Made by a program: the position numbers and the translations under genes. 64,000 nt of DNA. Origin: Albimonas donghaensis. Its GTDB lineage: Bacteria > Pseudomonadota > Alphaproteobacteria > Rhodobacterales > Rhodobacteraceae. Position 1 is the stretch's first letter; each line of letters begins with the position of its first letter. The notes under the pieces are model-generated. The model saw nothing but the letters and a program-made list of their open reading frames with translations. It was not told where the DNA came from and searched no databases. This document shows positions 25,673-34,390 of the stretch, piece after piece. The DNA is taken from the NCBI RefSeq assembly GCF_900106695.1, contig NZ_FNMZ01000005.1, positions 236,323 through 300,322 of the forward strand, read 5' to 3'.

Positions 25673-28600
25673 TCAGCCGGCGGAGGGGGCGAAGAGGTTG
25701 CGCGGCGGCTCTCCCGGCGCGGCGGGAGCGGCGGCGGACGCCGCGGCGGCGGCCTCCGCGTTCCGCTTCGTCTTCCCCCGCATCACCAGCGCGAACATCG
25801 GGGGCGTGAAGTAGAAGCTGACCACGGTCGACAGCAGCACGCCGCCGGCCACCGCCATGGCGAAGGGCGGCCAGAAACCGCCGCCCCCGACGATCAGGGG
25901 CAGGAATCCGCCGAAGGTGGTGACGGTCGTGGACACGATATGGCGCGAGGCGCCGAGAACGATCTCGGCCATCCGGTCCCGGTCGCCGGCCGCCGCCAAC
26001 GGATCCTCCTGCAAGGCGGTCATGATGATGATGGCCGCGTTGATCGACACCCCGATGGAGCCGATGACCCCGATCACCGCGGTGATCCCGAACGGATACT
26101 GGAAGATCGCCAGCGCCAGGATCGACAGCCCGGCCGACAGCCCCATGACCACCACCGCCACGCCGGCCAGCCGGAAGCTGTTGAAGGTCAGCACCACGGT
26201 GGCGAAGGACAGGGTCAGGATCAGCCCCAGCGGCGCCATGAGGTTGGTGATGACCTCGTTGCGCGCGTCCGAGTCGCCGCCGACCTCCAGCCGGTAGCCC
26301 GGGGGGACCTCGAACCCCGCCTCGTCCAGCGCGGCGCGGGCGCGGGCCAGCGCCGCCTCGGGCAGCACGCCCCAGCGGACATAAGCCTGCACGGTGTTGG
26401 TCCGCTCGCCCCCGCGGCGCGAGATGGCGCTTTCCGACGGGATCACCCGCATCTCTCCCAGCGTCGACAGCGGGATCAGCGCGCCGCCCGGCGCGACCAC
26501 GTCGAAGGTCTCGACGAAGCCCGCATCGGCCCGGTCGGCGGCGCCGACGCGCACGCGGACCGGCAGCTCCTCCGACCCCTCGACCAGCGAGCCGCCGGTG
26601 ACGCCCTCCAGCGCGGCGTCGAGCTGGCGGGCGACCGACACCAGGTCGAGCCCCGCGAGCCGGGCGCGCTCCTCGTCCAGCGCGAAGGCGAGCTTGGGGG
26701 CGCCGCCCTCCATGCTGGTGCGGGCCATGATCACGTCCGGCACGCGGGCGACGATGCGGCGGGCCTCGTCGCCCAGGCGCCGCAGCTCGGCCAGGTCGGG
26801 GCCGACGAATCGCAGCTCCACCGGCGCGTCCACGGGCGGGCCCTGCACCAGGTCGCGCACGATGATCCGCGCGCCGGGGGCCGCGGCCCCGAGATCGGAT
26901 TGCAGATGAGGGACGAGCCGCGCGGTGGCGGCGTTCGACTCGGTGGTGATCAGCGCGCGGGCGAAGCCGGGGGCGTTATCCCGGTTCATCAGCATGTTGT
27001 AGTAGAAGGACGGTGCCGAGGACCCGGCCACCCAGACGATGCGGCGGATGCCGTTCTCGGCCTCCAGCGCCGTCGACAGCCGTTCCGTCACCCGCTCGGT
27101 CGCGGCCAGGGAGGCGCCGGCGGGCATCTCCACGTCGATATAGAACTGGTCGCGGTCCACGCCGGGGAAGAATTGCGGGGTCAGCGAGGGGAAGGCGAGG
27201 AACCCCATCACCGGCAGCGCCAGCGCCCAGGCGGCGGCGGGTCCGGGATGGCGGATGGCGAGCCGCAGGGAGCCCGCGAAAAGCCGCCCCGCCGCCCCGC
27301 CGGAGATGCCGTTGGTGATCCAGCCGCGCCGGGCGCCCGAAGCGTCATGCGGGTCTGGCAGGATCCAGCCGGCGAGCGCGGGGGTCACCGTCATGGCGAT
27401 GATCAGCGACCAGACCAGCATGGCGATGACCGAGATCGCGATGGCCCCGACGAAATCCCCCGCCGGGCCGGGCAGCAGCACCATCGGCATGAAGGCCAGC
27501 GCCGTGGTGACGGTGGAGGCCAGCAGCGGCGCCCCCAGCCGCCCCACCGCGTCCCCCACCGCGTCGAGCCGCGCCATCCCCGCGGCCAGCCTCCGGCGGA
27601 TCTCGTCGGTCATCACGATGGCCGCGTCGACCAGCAGGCCCAGCGCCACGATCATGCCGGTGACCGACATCTGGTGGATGGGAATGCCGATGAAATTCAG
27701 CGTCGCCAGCGAGGCGAGCCCCACCAGCGGCAGCACCGCCGCCACCACCAGCGCCGCCCGCAGGCCCAGCGTCAGCAGCAGCACCGCCACCACCAGCCCG
27801 ACGCCGACCGCCATGTTCAGGCCGACCTCGGCCAGGCGGTCGGCGGTGTAGCCGGACTGGTCGAAGATCAGCTCATGGCCCAGGCCCTCGGGCAGGGTCG
27901 CCTCATAGGCGTCCAGCGCGCGGCGGACGTCGGTGATCCAGGCGTCGACCTGGCGGCCTTCCTCCATCTTGGCGGCGACCAGCACGGCGCGGCGGCCGTC
28001 CAGCCGCGCCAGGCTGGGGGTCGGGACGCGGGCGGTCTTGGTCACCTCGGCCACGTCGCCCACCCGCGCCGAATGGCCGGCGGCGTCGGTGGCGATGGGG
28101 ATCTCGCGCACCCGGTCGAGGCTGCGGATCTCCCCGCCCACCTCGATCAGCATGTCCGAGCCCTCGCCCCGCAGCCGCCCGGCCGAGACCTTGGGGTCCG
28201 CCGCCTCGATCGCCGCGGCGACCTGCGCGGCGCTCAGGCCCAGGGCGGACAGGGCGGTGGGGTCGATGGTGACCAGCACCTCCTCCTCCGGCGCCCCGAA
28301 GGCGCGCACCAGCGACACGCCGGACACGGCGCGCAGCCGATCCTCCAGCGCCTCGCCATAGCGGCCGAGCACCGCGTCGGTGACCCCCTCGCGGGTCGGG
28401 AACACGGCGGAGATGGCGGAGAAGGCGCCGGTGCGGTCGTCGTCGAAATCGGGCTCGGGCACGCCGGGGGGCAGGTCCCTCGCCACGTCCGACAGGGCGT
28501 CGCGGATATCGGCCCAGGCCTCGGAGACCTCGGCGAGGTCGAGGAATTCCGACAGCTCCACCCGCACCGCGCTGACCCCGGAGGAGGAGGTCGAGGAGAT

Positions 28601-28831
28601 GGTCTTGATCGCCGCGATCTCTCGCAGTTCGGCCTCGACCTTCTCAGTCACCAGGGCCTCGACGCGGGCCGGGTCGGCGCCGGGATAGGGCGTGACCACG
28701 GTGGCGAAGAGGTTGGTGAAGGTCGGGTCCTCCTGCCGGCCGATGGACAGATAGGCGGAGGCGCCGGCGGCGATGACCACCAGGATGGCGAGCGCCGTCA
28801 GGCGGGCTTCGCGGAAGAACAGCGTGCGCAT
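25673..28831 (-). CDS. RND efflux transporter permease
   Basis: This 1052-residue inner-membrane pump belongs to the AcrB/HAE1-like superfamily. One helix near residues 10-30 precedes a large periplasmic domain, then a bundle of helices (about 330-540), a second periplasmic domain and a second bundle (about 855-1030). Segments such as GLLVDAAIVMTDEI in the first bundle and GSIGVSINAAIIIMTAL in the second are the expected positions for the transmembrane core. The ATG at 28829-28831 was preferred because it starts directly before the first helix. One eight codons upstream is possible. The adaptor gene lies immediately upstream. Substrates are unknown. Confidence 0.93.
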   Translation of the reverse strand: MRTLFFREARLTALAILVVIAAGASAYLSIGRQEDPTFTNLFATVVTPYPGADPARVEALVTEKVEAELREIAAIKTISSTSSSGVSAVRVELSEFLDLAEVSEAWADIRDALSDVARDLPPGVPEPDFDDDRTGAFSAISAVFPTREGVTDAVLGRYGEALEDRLRAVSGVSLVRAFGAPEEEVLVTIDPTALSALGLSAAQVAAAIEAADPKVSAGRLRGEGSDMLIEVGGEIRSLDRVREIPIATDAAGHSARVGDVAEVTKTARVPTPSLARLDGRRAVLVAAKMEEGRQVDAWITDVRRALDAYEATLPEGLGHELIFDQSGYTADRLAEVGLNMAVGVGLVVAVLLLTLGLRAALVVAAVLPLVGLASLATLNFIGIPIHQMSVTGMIVALGLLVDAAIVMTDEIRRRLAAGMARLDAVGDAVGRLGAPLLASTVTTALAFMPMVLLPGPAGDFVGAIAISVIAMLVWSLIIAMTVTPALAGWILPDPHDASGARRGWITNGISGGAAGRLFAGSLRLAIRHPGPAAAWALALPVMGFLAFPSLTPQFFPGVDRDQFYIDVEMPAGASLAATERVTERLSTALEAENGIRRIVWVAGSSAPSFYYNMLMNRDNAPGFARALITTESNAATARLVPHLQSDLGAAAPGARIIVRDLVQGPPVDAPVELRFVGPDLAELRRLGDEARRIVARVPDVIMARTSMEGGAPKLAFALDEERARLAGLDLVSVARQLDAALEGVTGGSLVEGSEELPVRVRVGAADRADAGFVETFDVVAPGGALIPLSTLGEMRVIPSESAISRRGGERTNTVQAYVRWGVLPEAALARARAALDEAGFEVPPGYRLEVGGDSDARNEVITNLMAPLGLILTLSFATVVLTFNSFRLAGVAVVVMGLSAGLSILALAIFQYPFGITAVIGVIGSIGVSINAAIIIMTALQEDPLAAAGDRDRMAEIVLGASRHIVSTTVTTFGGFLPLIVGGGGFWPPFAMAVAGGVLLSTVVSFYFTPPMFALVMRGKTKRNAEAAAAASAAAPAAPGEPPRNLFAPSAG

Positions 28832-28920
28832 CCGGGGGTCTCCGGCTCGGGCCATGGGAGGGGGGAGGGGGGGAGGGGGGAAGCGGGTCGGGGAAACGGG
28901 TGGGGGGACGACCGCCGGGC

Positions 28921-30213
28921 TCAGCGCCCGGCGATCAGGTCCGGGGCGAGCGCGCCGCGGCCGGGGGCGTCGTCCAGCACCGCGGGCAGGATCATGGGAT
29001 CGACCGGCATCCCCGGCGCGACCTTGTGGGCGCCGGCGGCCACGACCAGCTCCCCGTCCCGCAGGGCGCCGCGGACGAAGGCCTCGCCCTGCGCCACGTG
29101 CAGCACTTCCAGCGCCGCGGCGCGGGCGACATAAGCGCCCTCGCGGTCAGGATCGGGGACGGCGATCAGGGCGGTCCACAGGCCCTTCTCGCCCTCGCGC
29201 AATGCGGTCAGGGGCAGCCAGAAGCCGTTCGCCTCGCGCCATTCCTCGGCGATCACCTCGACCGTGCTGCCGAAGGCGACGCTGCGGCCCTCGGGCAGGA
29301 GCAGGTCCAGAAGCGCGGCGCGGGTGCGGGTGGCGGGGTCGATGTCCGGGCGCAGGGCGGCGACGGCGGCGACCAGGCGGCGGGCCTCGGGATCGGACGA
29401 CGCGGCCGACAGGCCGCCGGCGCCGGCGGTCAGCTCCACCTCCACCAGCGCGCCGGGGGCGAGACGGGCCGCGGCCCGCTCGGGCAGGCCGACGCGGATG
29501 CGGGGGCGGCCGGTCTCGATCAGCTCCACCACCGGGGCGCCGGCGGAGATCACCGCGCCTTCGTCCACGCGCCGCGCCGCGACCTCGCCGGCGAAGGGCG
29601 CGCGCAGTTCGGCATGGGCGAGGTCGATGCGCGCCGCGGCCAGCCCCGCCTCCGCCTGCCGGATCGAGGCCGCGATGCGGTCGGTTTCCGAGCGCGCCTC
29701 GTCCCAGCGCTGGTCCGAGGCGAAGCCGCGTTCGCGCAGCGCCTCCTGCCGGTCGGCGGTGCGGCGGGCGAGATCGGCCTGCGCCTCCAGCACGGCGCGC
29801 TGGGCGGTGAGTTCGTCGATGCGCGCCTCGATGCGCGAGGTGTCGAGCCGGGCGATCAGGGCGCCCTTCTCCAGCCGCAGGCCCTCCCGCGCCGCGACCT
29901 CGACCACGGTCCCGGCGATGTCGAAGGCGGCGGAGACCTCGCGCGCCGGCTCCACCACGCCGAGACGCCGGGTCTCGACGCTCAGGCCGCGGACCCGGAC
30001 GACGCGCAGCGCCTCGACCCGGGCCGCGGGGGCGCCGGCGGTTTCCAGCGGGGCGTCGGCGCGCTCGCGCAGGGCGGCGGCGCCGAAATTGGCGGCGGCG
30101 CCGGCGGCGACGATCAGGGCAGCGCCCAGCGCCAGCCGCCCCGCGCCCCGGGCCATGCGGGAGAGGCGGCGGGAAGGGGACCCAGGCTCGGGGCGATGGC
30201 TCGAAAGCGTCAT
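28921..30213 (-). CDS. RND efflux periplasmic adaptor (membrane fusion protein)
   Basis: The 430-residue adaptor has one N-terminal membrane anchor (about residues 25-45), a lipoyl-like half motif, a coiled-coil hairpin (about 125-190, rich in Ala/Arg/Glu) and the returning barrel half (ELRAPFAGEVAARRVDEGAV, about 200-220). This is the HlyD/AcrA order. It links the RND pump encoded downstream to an outer-membrane channel, which is not encoded in the window. Transcription begins opposite a TetR gene across 172 bases that hold a perfect palindrome, so the pump is almost certainly under that regulator. Confidence 0.93.
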   Translation of the reverse strand: MTLSSHRPEPGSPSRRLSRMARGAGRLALGAALIVAAGAAANFGAAALRERADAPLETAGAPAARVEALRVVRVRGLSVETRRLGVVEPAREVSAAFDIAGTVVEVAAREGLRLEKGALIARLDTSRIEARIDELTAQRAVLEAQADLARRTADRQEALRERGFASDQRWDEARSETDRIAASIRQAEAGLAAARIDLAHAELRAPFAGEVAARRVDEGAVISAGAPVVELIETGRPRIRVGLPERAAARLAPGALVEVELTAGAGGLSAASSDPEARRLVAAVAALRPDIDPATRTRAALLDLLLPEGRSVAFGSTVEVIAEEWREANGFWLPLTALREGEKGLWTALIAVPDPDREGAYVARAAALEVLHVAQGEAFVRGALRDGELVVAAGAHKVAPGMPVDPMILPAVLDDAPGRGALAPDLIAGR

Positions 30214-30328
30214 GACGTGGGGTCCAGTGCTGGGGGCGGGCCGGTTCTGGGATGCGGGGGCCGGTTCTGGGGGCCGGCGCTGGCGCAGGGGGTGGCGGCG
30301 GGGGTGGCGAAGTTAGCGTTGCTCACAT

Positions 30329-30347
30329 AAGTTAGAGCCTCTAACTT
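30329..30347. promoter_or_regulatory. Operator for the RND efflux TetR regulator
   Basis: AAGTTAGAGCCTCTAACTT is a perfect 19-bp palindrome (9-bp arms around one C) between the divergent adaptor and TetR genes. A further half-site, AAGTTAGCG, begins at 30310. AT-richness and position make it the likely site for repression of both genes. Confidence 0.85.
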
Positions 30348-30385
30348 GCATCGCAACCCCAATCCGGCGGAAAATCGACGAGATC

Positions 30386-31087
30386 ATGGCGAAAAAGATT
30401 CCCCCTCCGCCGTCGGGCGCCGCCGCCGACCCGTCCGACCCCGCCCCCGGGGCCGGCGGCGAAGGGCGTTTCGGCTGCGCGTTCTCTCGCCGGCGCAACC
30501 GCTATCACCATGGCGATCTCGCGCAGGCGCTGGTCACGGCGGTGCGCACGCTGGTGGAGCGGGACGGGGTGGAGAAACTGTCGATCTCGGGCGCCTGCCG
30601 GATGGCCGGCGTCTCCTCCGCCGCGCCCTACAAGCACTTCAGGGACCGCGCCGACATCCTGCGCGCGCTGTGCCGGGAGGGGTTCGGAGAACTGCGCGAG
30701 GCGATGGCGACGGCGGCGGCCGCGATCCCCGCGCCGGGGCCGGACCGGCTGGCGGCGCTGGGCAAGGCCTATCTCGCCTATGCCGAGGCCAATCCGGGCC
30801 TGTTCGGGGTGATGTTCGGCATGAAACGCGAGCTTCACGACCCCGAGGACACGCGCACCCACGAGATCGCCCATGCCAACATGCTGATCGTGATCGCCGA
30901 GGTCGGCGCGGCGCTGGGCGAGGACCCGCCGGGCGAGGAGGCCCACCGCCTGGCCTGCGTGTTGTGGACCTTCGTGCACGGGGCCGCGACGCTGACGCTG
31001 GACGGGGATTACGAGGCGGCGGGGGTCGAGGTGGACACCCACGCGATGATCGACCTCGCCGCGCACCGCCTGGTTCCCGCACGCTGA
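30386..31087 (+). CDS. TetR/AcrR-family repressor of the RND efflux genes
   Basis: The 233-residue protein has a Pro/Gly-rich N-terminal extension of about 38 residues, then the TetR helix-turn-helix (YHHGDLAQALVTAVRTLVER and ISGACRMAGVSSAAPYKHF, about residues 40-95), and a helical ligand-binding domain of the TetR_C_33 kind seen with YHHGDL-type regulators. It is divergent from the adaptor gene with a perfect palindrome between them, which supports a repressor relieved by a pump substrate. ATG 30386 leaves 38 bases to the operator. The stop codon lies in a tandem array. Confidence 0.93.
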   Translation: MAKKIPPPPSGAAADPSDPAPGAGGEGRFGCAFSRRRNRYHHGDLAQALVTAVRTLVERDGVEKLSISGACRMAGVSSAAPYKHFRDRADILRALCREGFGELREAMATAAAAIPAPGPDRLAALGKAYLAYAEANPGLFGVMFGMKRELHDPEDTRTHEIAHANMLIVIAEVGAALGEDPPGEEAHRLACVLWTFVHGAATLTLDGDYEAAGVEVDTHAMIDLAAHRLVPAR

Positions 31088-31168
31088 TCCGGCCGCGCCC
31101 CGCAGGCTGATCCGGCTGCGCCCCACAGGCTGATCCGGCTGCGCCCCACAGGCTGATCCGGCTGCGCC
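31083..31168 (+). repeat. 23-bp tandem array (3.7 copies) spanning the TetR stop codon
   Basis: Units start with GCTGATCCGG at 31083, 31106, 31129 and 31152 (last one partial). The stop TGA at 31085-31087 lies in the first unit. The first copy differs from the rest in two bases. Confidence 0.9.
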
Positions 31169-31276
31169 GGGCCGCGCGACGACCCTTCCGAGGGCCGCGG
31201 CCGCGGCGCCCGCGCGGCGTTGCGCCGGATGCGCGGGCGGCCCCGCCTGCGAACCCGCGCGTTGCGCCCCCACCCC

Positions 31277-31324
31277 ACCGAACCGCCGAACCACCGAACC
31301 ACCGAACCTCGGAACCTCGGAACC
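31277..31324. repeat. 8-bp tandem array, six copies
   Basis: Six units read ACCGAACC, GCCGAACC, ACCGAACC, ACCGAACC, TCGGAACC and TCGGAACC. The period is eight and the array is not coding. Confidence 0.85.
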
Positions 31325-31445
31325 GCCGCGAGACGGCGCACGGCCGAAGCCCCCTGAACGCCTGGCGAAGCCCCCCCGCCGGGCCGTATCCGCGGATCGG
31401 CGCGCCTGCCCCACCCTCGACCGGCCGGCAAGTCACTGGGTCGGC

Positions 31446-31543
31446 CTCCCTCCCGCTCCCCTCTCCCCGCGGGGAGAGGGACAGGGCGAGGGGGCGCCCG
31501 AAGGCCGCCTGCGGCCGGAGAGGACGGAATGCCCGCGAGGGCG
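31446..31543 (+). repeat. Dispersed three-hairpin element, copy 1
   Basis: Three hairpins follow each other: a perfect 22-nt palindrome (31459-31480), GGCCGC-CT-GCGGCC (31503-31516) and GCCC-GCGA-GGGC (31531-31542). The same order and linkers (GAGGGACAGGG, GAGGGGGCGCC) recur at 51068-51174 with paired base changes in the stems. It lies between genes. Confidence 0.8.
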
Positions 31544-31789
31544 CCGCCGGTTCCGCCCTCGGCCCGTCGCCGGGAAGGGCGGAGCGCGCGGCGGCGGCCC
31601 GGCGCCCGGAAGCCCCCGCCTTCGGGCCTCCCGCGAGCCGCATGGAACCGCGTTTCTCCTGCCGGAATTGCGCCGCACCACCTCTCCGAACGTGTATTGT
31701 TTCACTGGACGCGCCATTCGTTCATGTTCAGCCTACCCAAAGGGAAACGACTCGCGGCCTGTCGCGCGAGCATCCGGAGGGAGACAGAC

Positions 31790-32431
31790 ATGATCCGACA
31801 TTCGTCCGCCGCCTCGGCGACGCTCGCCGCGGGACTGGGCCTCGGCCTCGCCATGGCGGCGAGCCCGGCCCAGGCGCTCTATCTGAACTATCTCAACATG
31901 ACCGTGGCGCTGGGGCCGAGCATGGCGCCCGAGCCCTTCGCCAACACCACCACCGCCGTGGCGCTGGCCAACGCCATCGACGCGCCCAGCGCCGATGCGG
32001 GCGAAATCCACGTGTCGCCGACCACGCATGTCTGGATCAACTCGGCGCCGCTGGAGCTGGTGTTCACGTTCAACGACGACTACGACCTGGAAACCCTGCA
32101 CTTCTGGAACTACTTCACCGAGCAATACGACGTCGACAACATCAATTTCGAGTTCCGCAACGCCGCGAGTTCGGTGGTCGGCGCGTTCGATTTCGCGCCC
32201 GACACCGGCACCTCCGCGCCAGAGACGGCGCAGGACTACGGGCTGTCCTTCCCCGAGCGCGTGCGCTCGGTGACCGCCATCTTCACCGGAACCAACGGCG
32301 AGGTGGATTTCAACAATATCGGCTTCACCGCCTCGGTGTCGGCCCCGGTTCCGGTTCCCGCCGCGGGCGGACTGCTGGCCGCGGGTCTCGTCGGACTGGC
32401 CGCGGTCCGCCGGCGACGCCGGGCGGGCTGA
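31790..32431 (+). CDS. Exported protein with a VPLPA-CTERM-like sorting tail
   Basis: This 213-residue protein has a Sec signal peptide (about residues 1-28, ending near SPAQA) and a beta-rich middle with many aromatic and Asp/Asn residues. The tripartite tail is VPVPAAGG, a hydrophobic helix and the arginine cluster RRRRR near the end. That tail is the VPLPA-CTERM type handled by exosortase systems in Rhodobacteraceae, so the protein is probably cut and attached or secreted at the cell surface. GGAGGG eight bases before ATG 31790 fixes the start. The function of the body is unknown. It begins after a repeat-rich region and has no operon partner. Confidence 0.88.
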   Translation: MIRHSSAASATLAAGLGLGLAMAASPAQALYLNYLNMTVALGPSMAPEPFANTTTAVALANAIDAPSADAGEIHVSPTTHVWINSAPLELVFTFNDDYDLETLHFWNYFTEQYDVDNINFEFRNAASSVVGAFDFAPDTGTSAPETAQDYGLSFPERVRSVTAIFTGTNGEVDFNNIGFTASVSAPVPVPAAGGLLAAGLVGLAAVRRRRRAG

Positions 32432-32510
32432 CCGCGCGGCGAACCCCGGCGCCCGCCCCGACCGGGAGCGGCGCCGGGCCCCGACCCCGGACCCGGGCGC
32501 GCCCGTCGGG

Positions 32511-33287
32511 TCAGTCCTCGAACATCGCCACCGCGCGAACGAAGCCCGCCGAAGCGCCCTTGATCTTCCACGGGAAGCAGGAGATCTGGAACCCGCTCCC
32601 CGGCAGCTGGTCGAGACCGGCCAGCTTCTCCATGTGACAATAGCCGATGTCGATGGAGGCGCGGCGCCCCTCCCAGATGATCGAGGGATCGCGGGTCTCG
32701 GCCCATTTCCTGGCGGTCAGCGCGAAGGGGGCGTCCCAGGACCAGGCGTCGGCGCCGGTGACGCGCACCCCGCGCTCCAACAGGTGAAGCGTCGCCTCCC
32801 GTCCCATCCCGCAGCCCTTGAGCAGGTAGTCGTCGCGCCCATAGGCCTCGCCGGCGGAGGTGTTGACCACCACGATATCGAGCGGGCGCAGGTCGTGGCC
32901 GATGCGCTTCAGCTCCGCCTCCACGTCGGCGGCGGTGACCAGATAGCCGTCCTCCATGTGCCGGAAGTCGAGTTTCACGCCGGGCTGGCAGCACCATTCC
33001 AGGGGCACTTCGTCGATGGTCCAGGCCTTCTCGCCGCCATTCATGGTGGAGTGGTGGCGCCACGGCGCGTCGAGATGGGCGCCGTTATGGGTGGAGATCT
33101 CCAGCCGCTCGACCGCCCAGCCGTCGCCGCCGGGCAGGTCGGCCGAGGTGAGGCCGGGGAAGTAGGCGGCGATCTGCGGGGCGGTGTCCTTGTGGGTGTG
33201 GTAGTCGATTTTCGGCAGCATCTGCGGCGGGTCGGAGGCGATGCCCGCCTCCAGCGCCACGGAGAGGTCTACGAAGCGGCGGGCCAT
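32511..33287 (-). CDS. Cyclase-family (kynurenine-formamidase-like) metal-dependent hydrolase
   Basis: The 258-residue protein has the cyclase-family metal motif in the form ISTHNGAHLDAPWRHH (about residues 63-78; family pattern HxGTHxDxPxH) with further His/Asp/Glu residues later. Members hydrolyse formamides, lactams or mandelamide-type substrates and usually bind Mn or Zn. DLSVALEAGIASDPP at the N-terminus fits the family start. It is leftward and alone. A 1.1-kb repeat region lies upstream. The substrate is unknown. Confidence 0.9.
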   Translation of the reverse strand: MARRFVDLSVALEAGIASDPPQMLPKIDYHTHKDTAPQIAAYFPGLTSADLPGGDGWAVERLEISTHNGAHLDAPWRHHSTMNGGEKAWTIDEVPLEWCCQPGVKLDFRHMEDGYLVTAADVEAELKRIGHDLRPLDIVVVNTSAGEAYGRDDYLLKGCGMGREATLHLLERGVRVTGADAWSWDAPFALTARKWAETRDPSIIWEGRRASIDIGYCHMEKLAGLDQLPGSGFQISCFPWKIKGASAGFVRAVAMFED

Positions 33288-33547
33288 GCGGGGTCCCTCC
33301 CGGGGATTGTCGTTGCGCGTCGGCCGTCTGGCGCAGCCGGTTCAGAGGCGAGCCTGACGCAGGGCGGACGTTGGGGCAAGCCGGGGAGCGGGGGGGGCGA
33401 GCCGGGGCGCGGGACTTGCCGAAGCCGCTCGCCCCGGGCGGCGGCCGGCGCGGGCTTTCGGCGGAGGAAGCCGCGCGACGCCCCGCCCGCCCGGCCGCGC
33501 CGGGGCGCCCGCGCGGCTCGGAACCGGGGCGAGAGCGGGGAGGGGGC

Positions 33548-33680
<133 letters not shown>

Positions 33681-33840
33681 AAGATCTCGCCCGTATCCGG
33701 TGCGCCAGTCCCTCCGCCTCCTTTTTTCGGGACTGCGCTGGATGCCTCTTCCCGGCACGGGGTCGGGGGGGCGCGCGAGCGTCGCGCGGCCAGCGGAAGG
33801 CGACACGGCGCATACGCTTGCGGCGCAGGCCCCGCCGCCT

Positions 33841-33881
33841 GCTCCTGCTCTTGCTCCTGCTCCTGCTCCTGCTCCTGCTCC
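33841..33881. repeat. Hexamer array of GCTCCT, about seven copies
   Basis: Units of GCTCCT run from 33841 to 33881, with the second unit reading GCTCTT and the last one short by one base. It lies 160 bases after the heptamer array. Confidence 0.9.
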
Positions 33882-34390
33882 GAAACGTGGTCGCGCCGAG
33901 CGCCTCGGCGCCCGCAACCCGCACGGCCATCCACCACCCGCCATGCGCCATAGAAAGCCGCTGGCGCGCCGCACCAGGCTCCGCCCATGGCGGGGCCTCA
34001 GGCCCGCGACGCGCGCGCCACGAGGCTGATCGCCCCCGCCCATGGCTCTCCCGCTCCGGCCTCTCTCCCCCTTTCCTCCCCCTCCTCCACCGCGCCGCCG
34101 CGACGATTGACGCTGTGCTCGCGCGCCCGCGCCTGTCGAGCCCCGATCCGGCCGCGGCGCCCATTCCGCCCCGCGGACCGCGCCTCGCCCCCCGCCCAGG
34201 CCGCGCCGGTCCCCGCCCGGCCCCCGCCGCCACCGGCGCCGCAGCCCGCAACGCCGCGCGGGCGCCCCGGCGCAACCGGCGGAACGGTCGACGCGCGGCA
34301 CCCCTCTCCGCCCTCCGGACGTCGCCGCATTGAGCCCGCCGCCGCGGCGCGCTATGGCTGGCGCCTCGCACGCTCCCCGACGGAGACCGC

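Larger units (their letters stand above)
31088..31789. other. 702-bp intergenic region made of repeats and a structured element
   Basis: No gene is supported. From left to right it holds the end of a 23-bp array, an 8-bp array (31277-31324) and a three-hairpin element (31446-31543). From about 31660 comes AT-richer sequence that should carry the promoter of the next gene. Confidence 0.65.

Noticed and set aside
25940..29134. Rightward open frame of more than 1000 codons across the RND pump gene
   Set aside because: The translation is His/Arg/Gly/Gln-rich low-complexity. The leftward frame is a full RND transporter.
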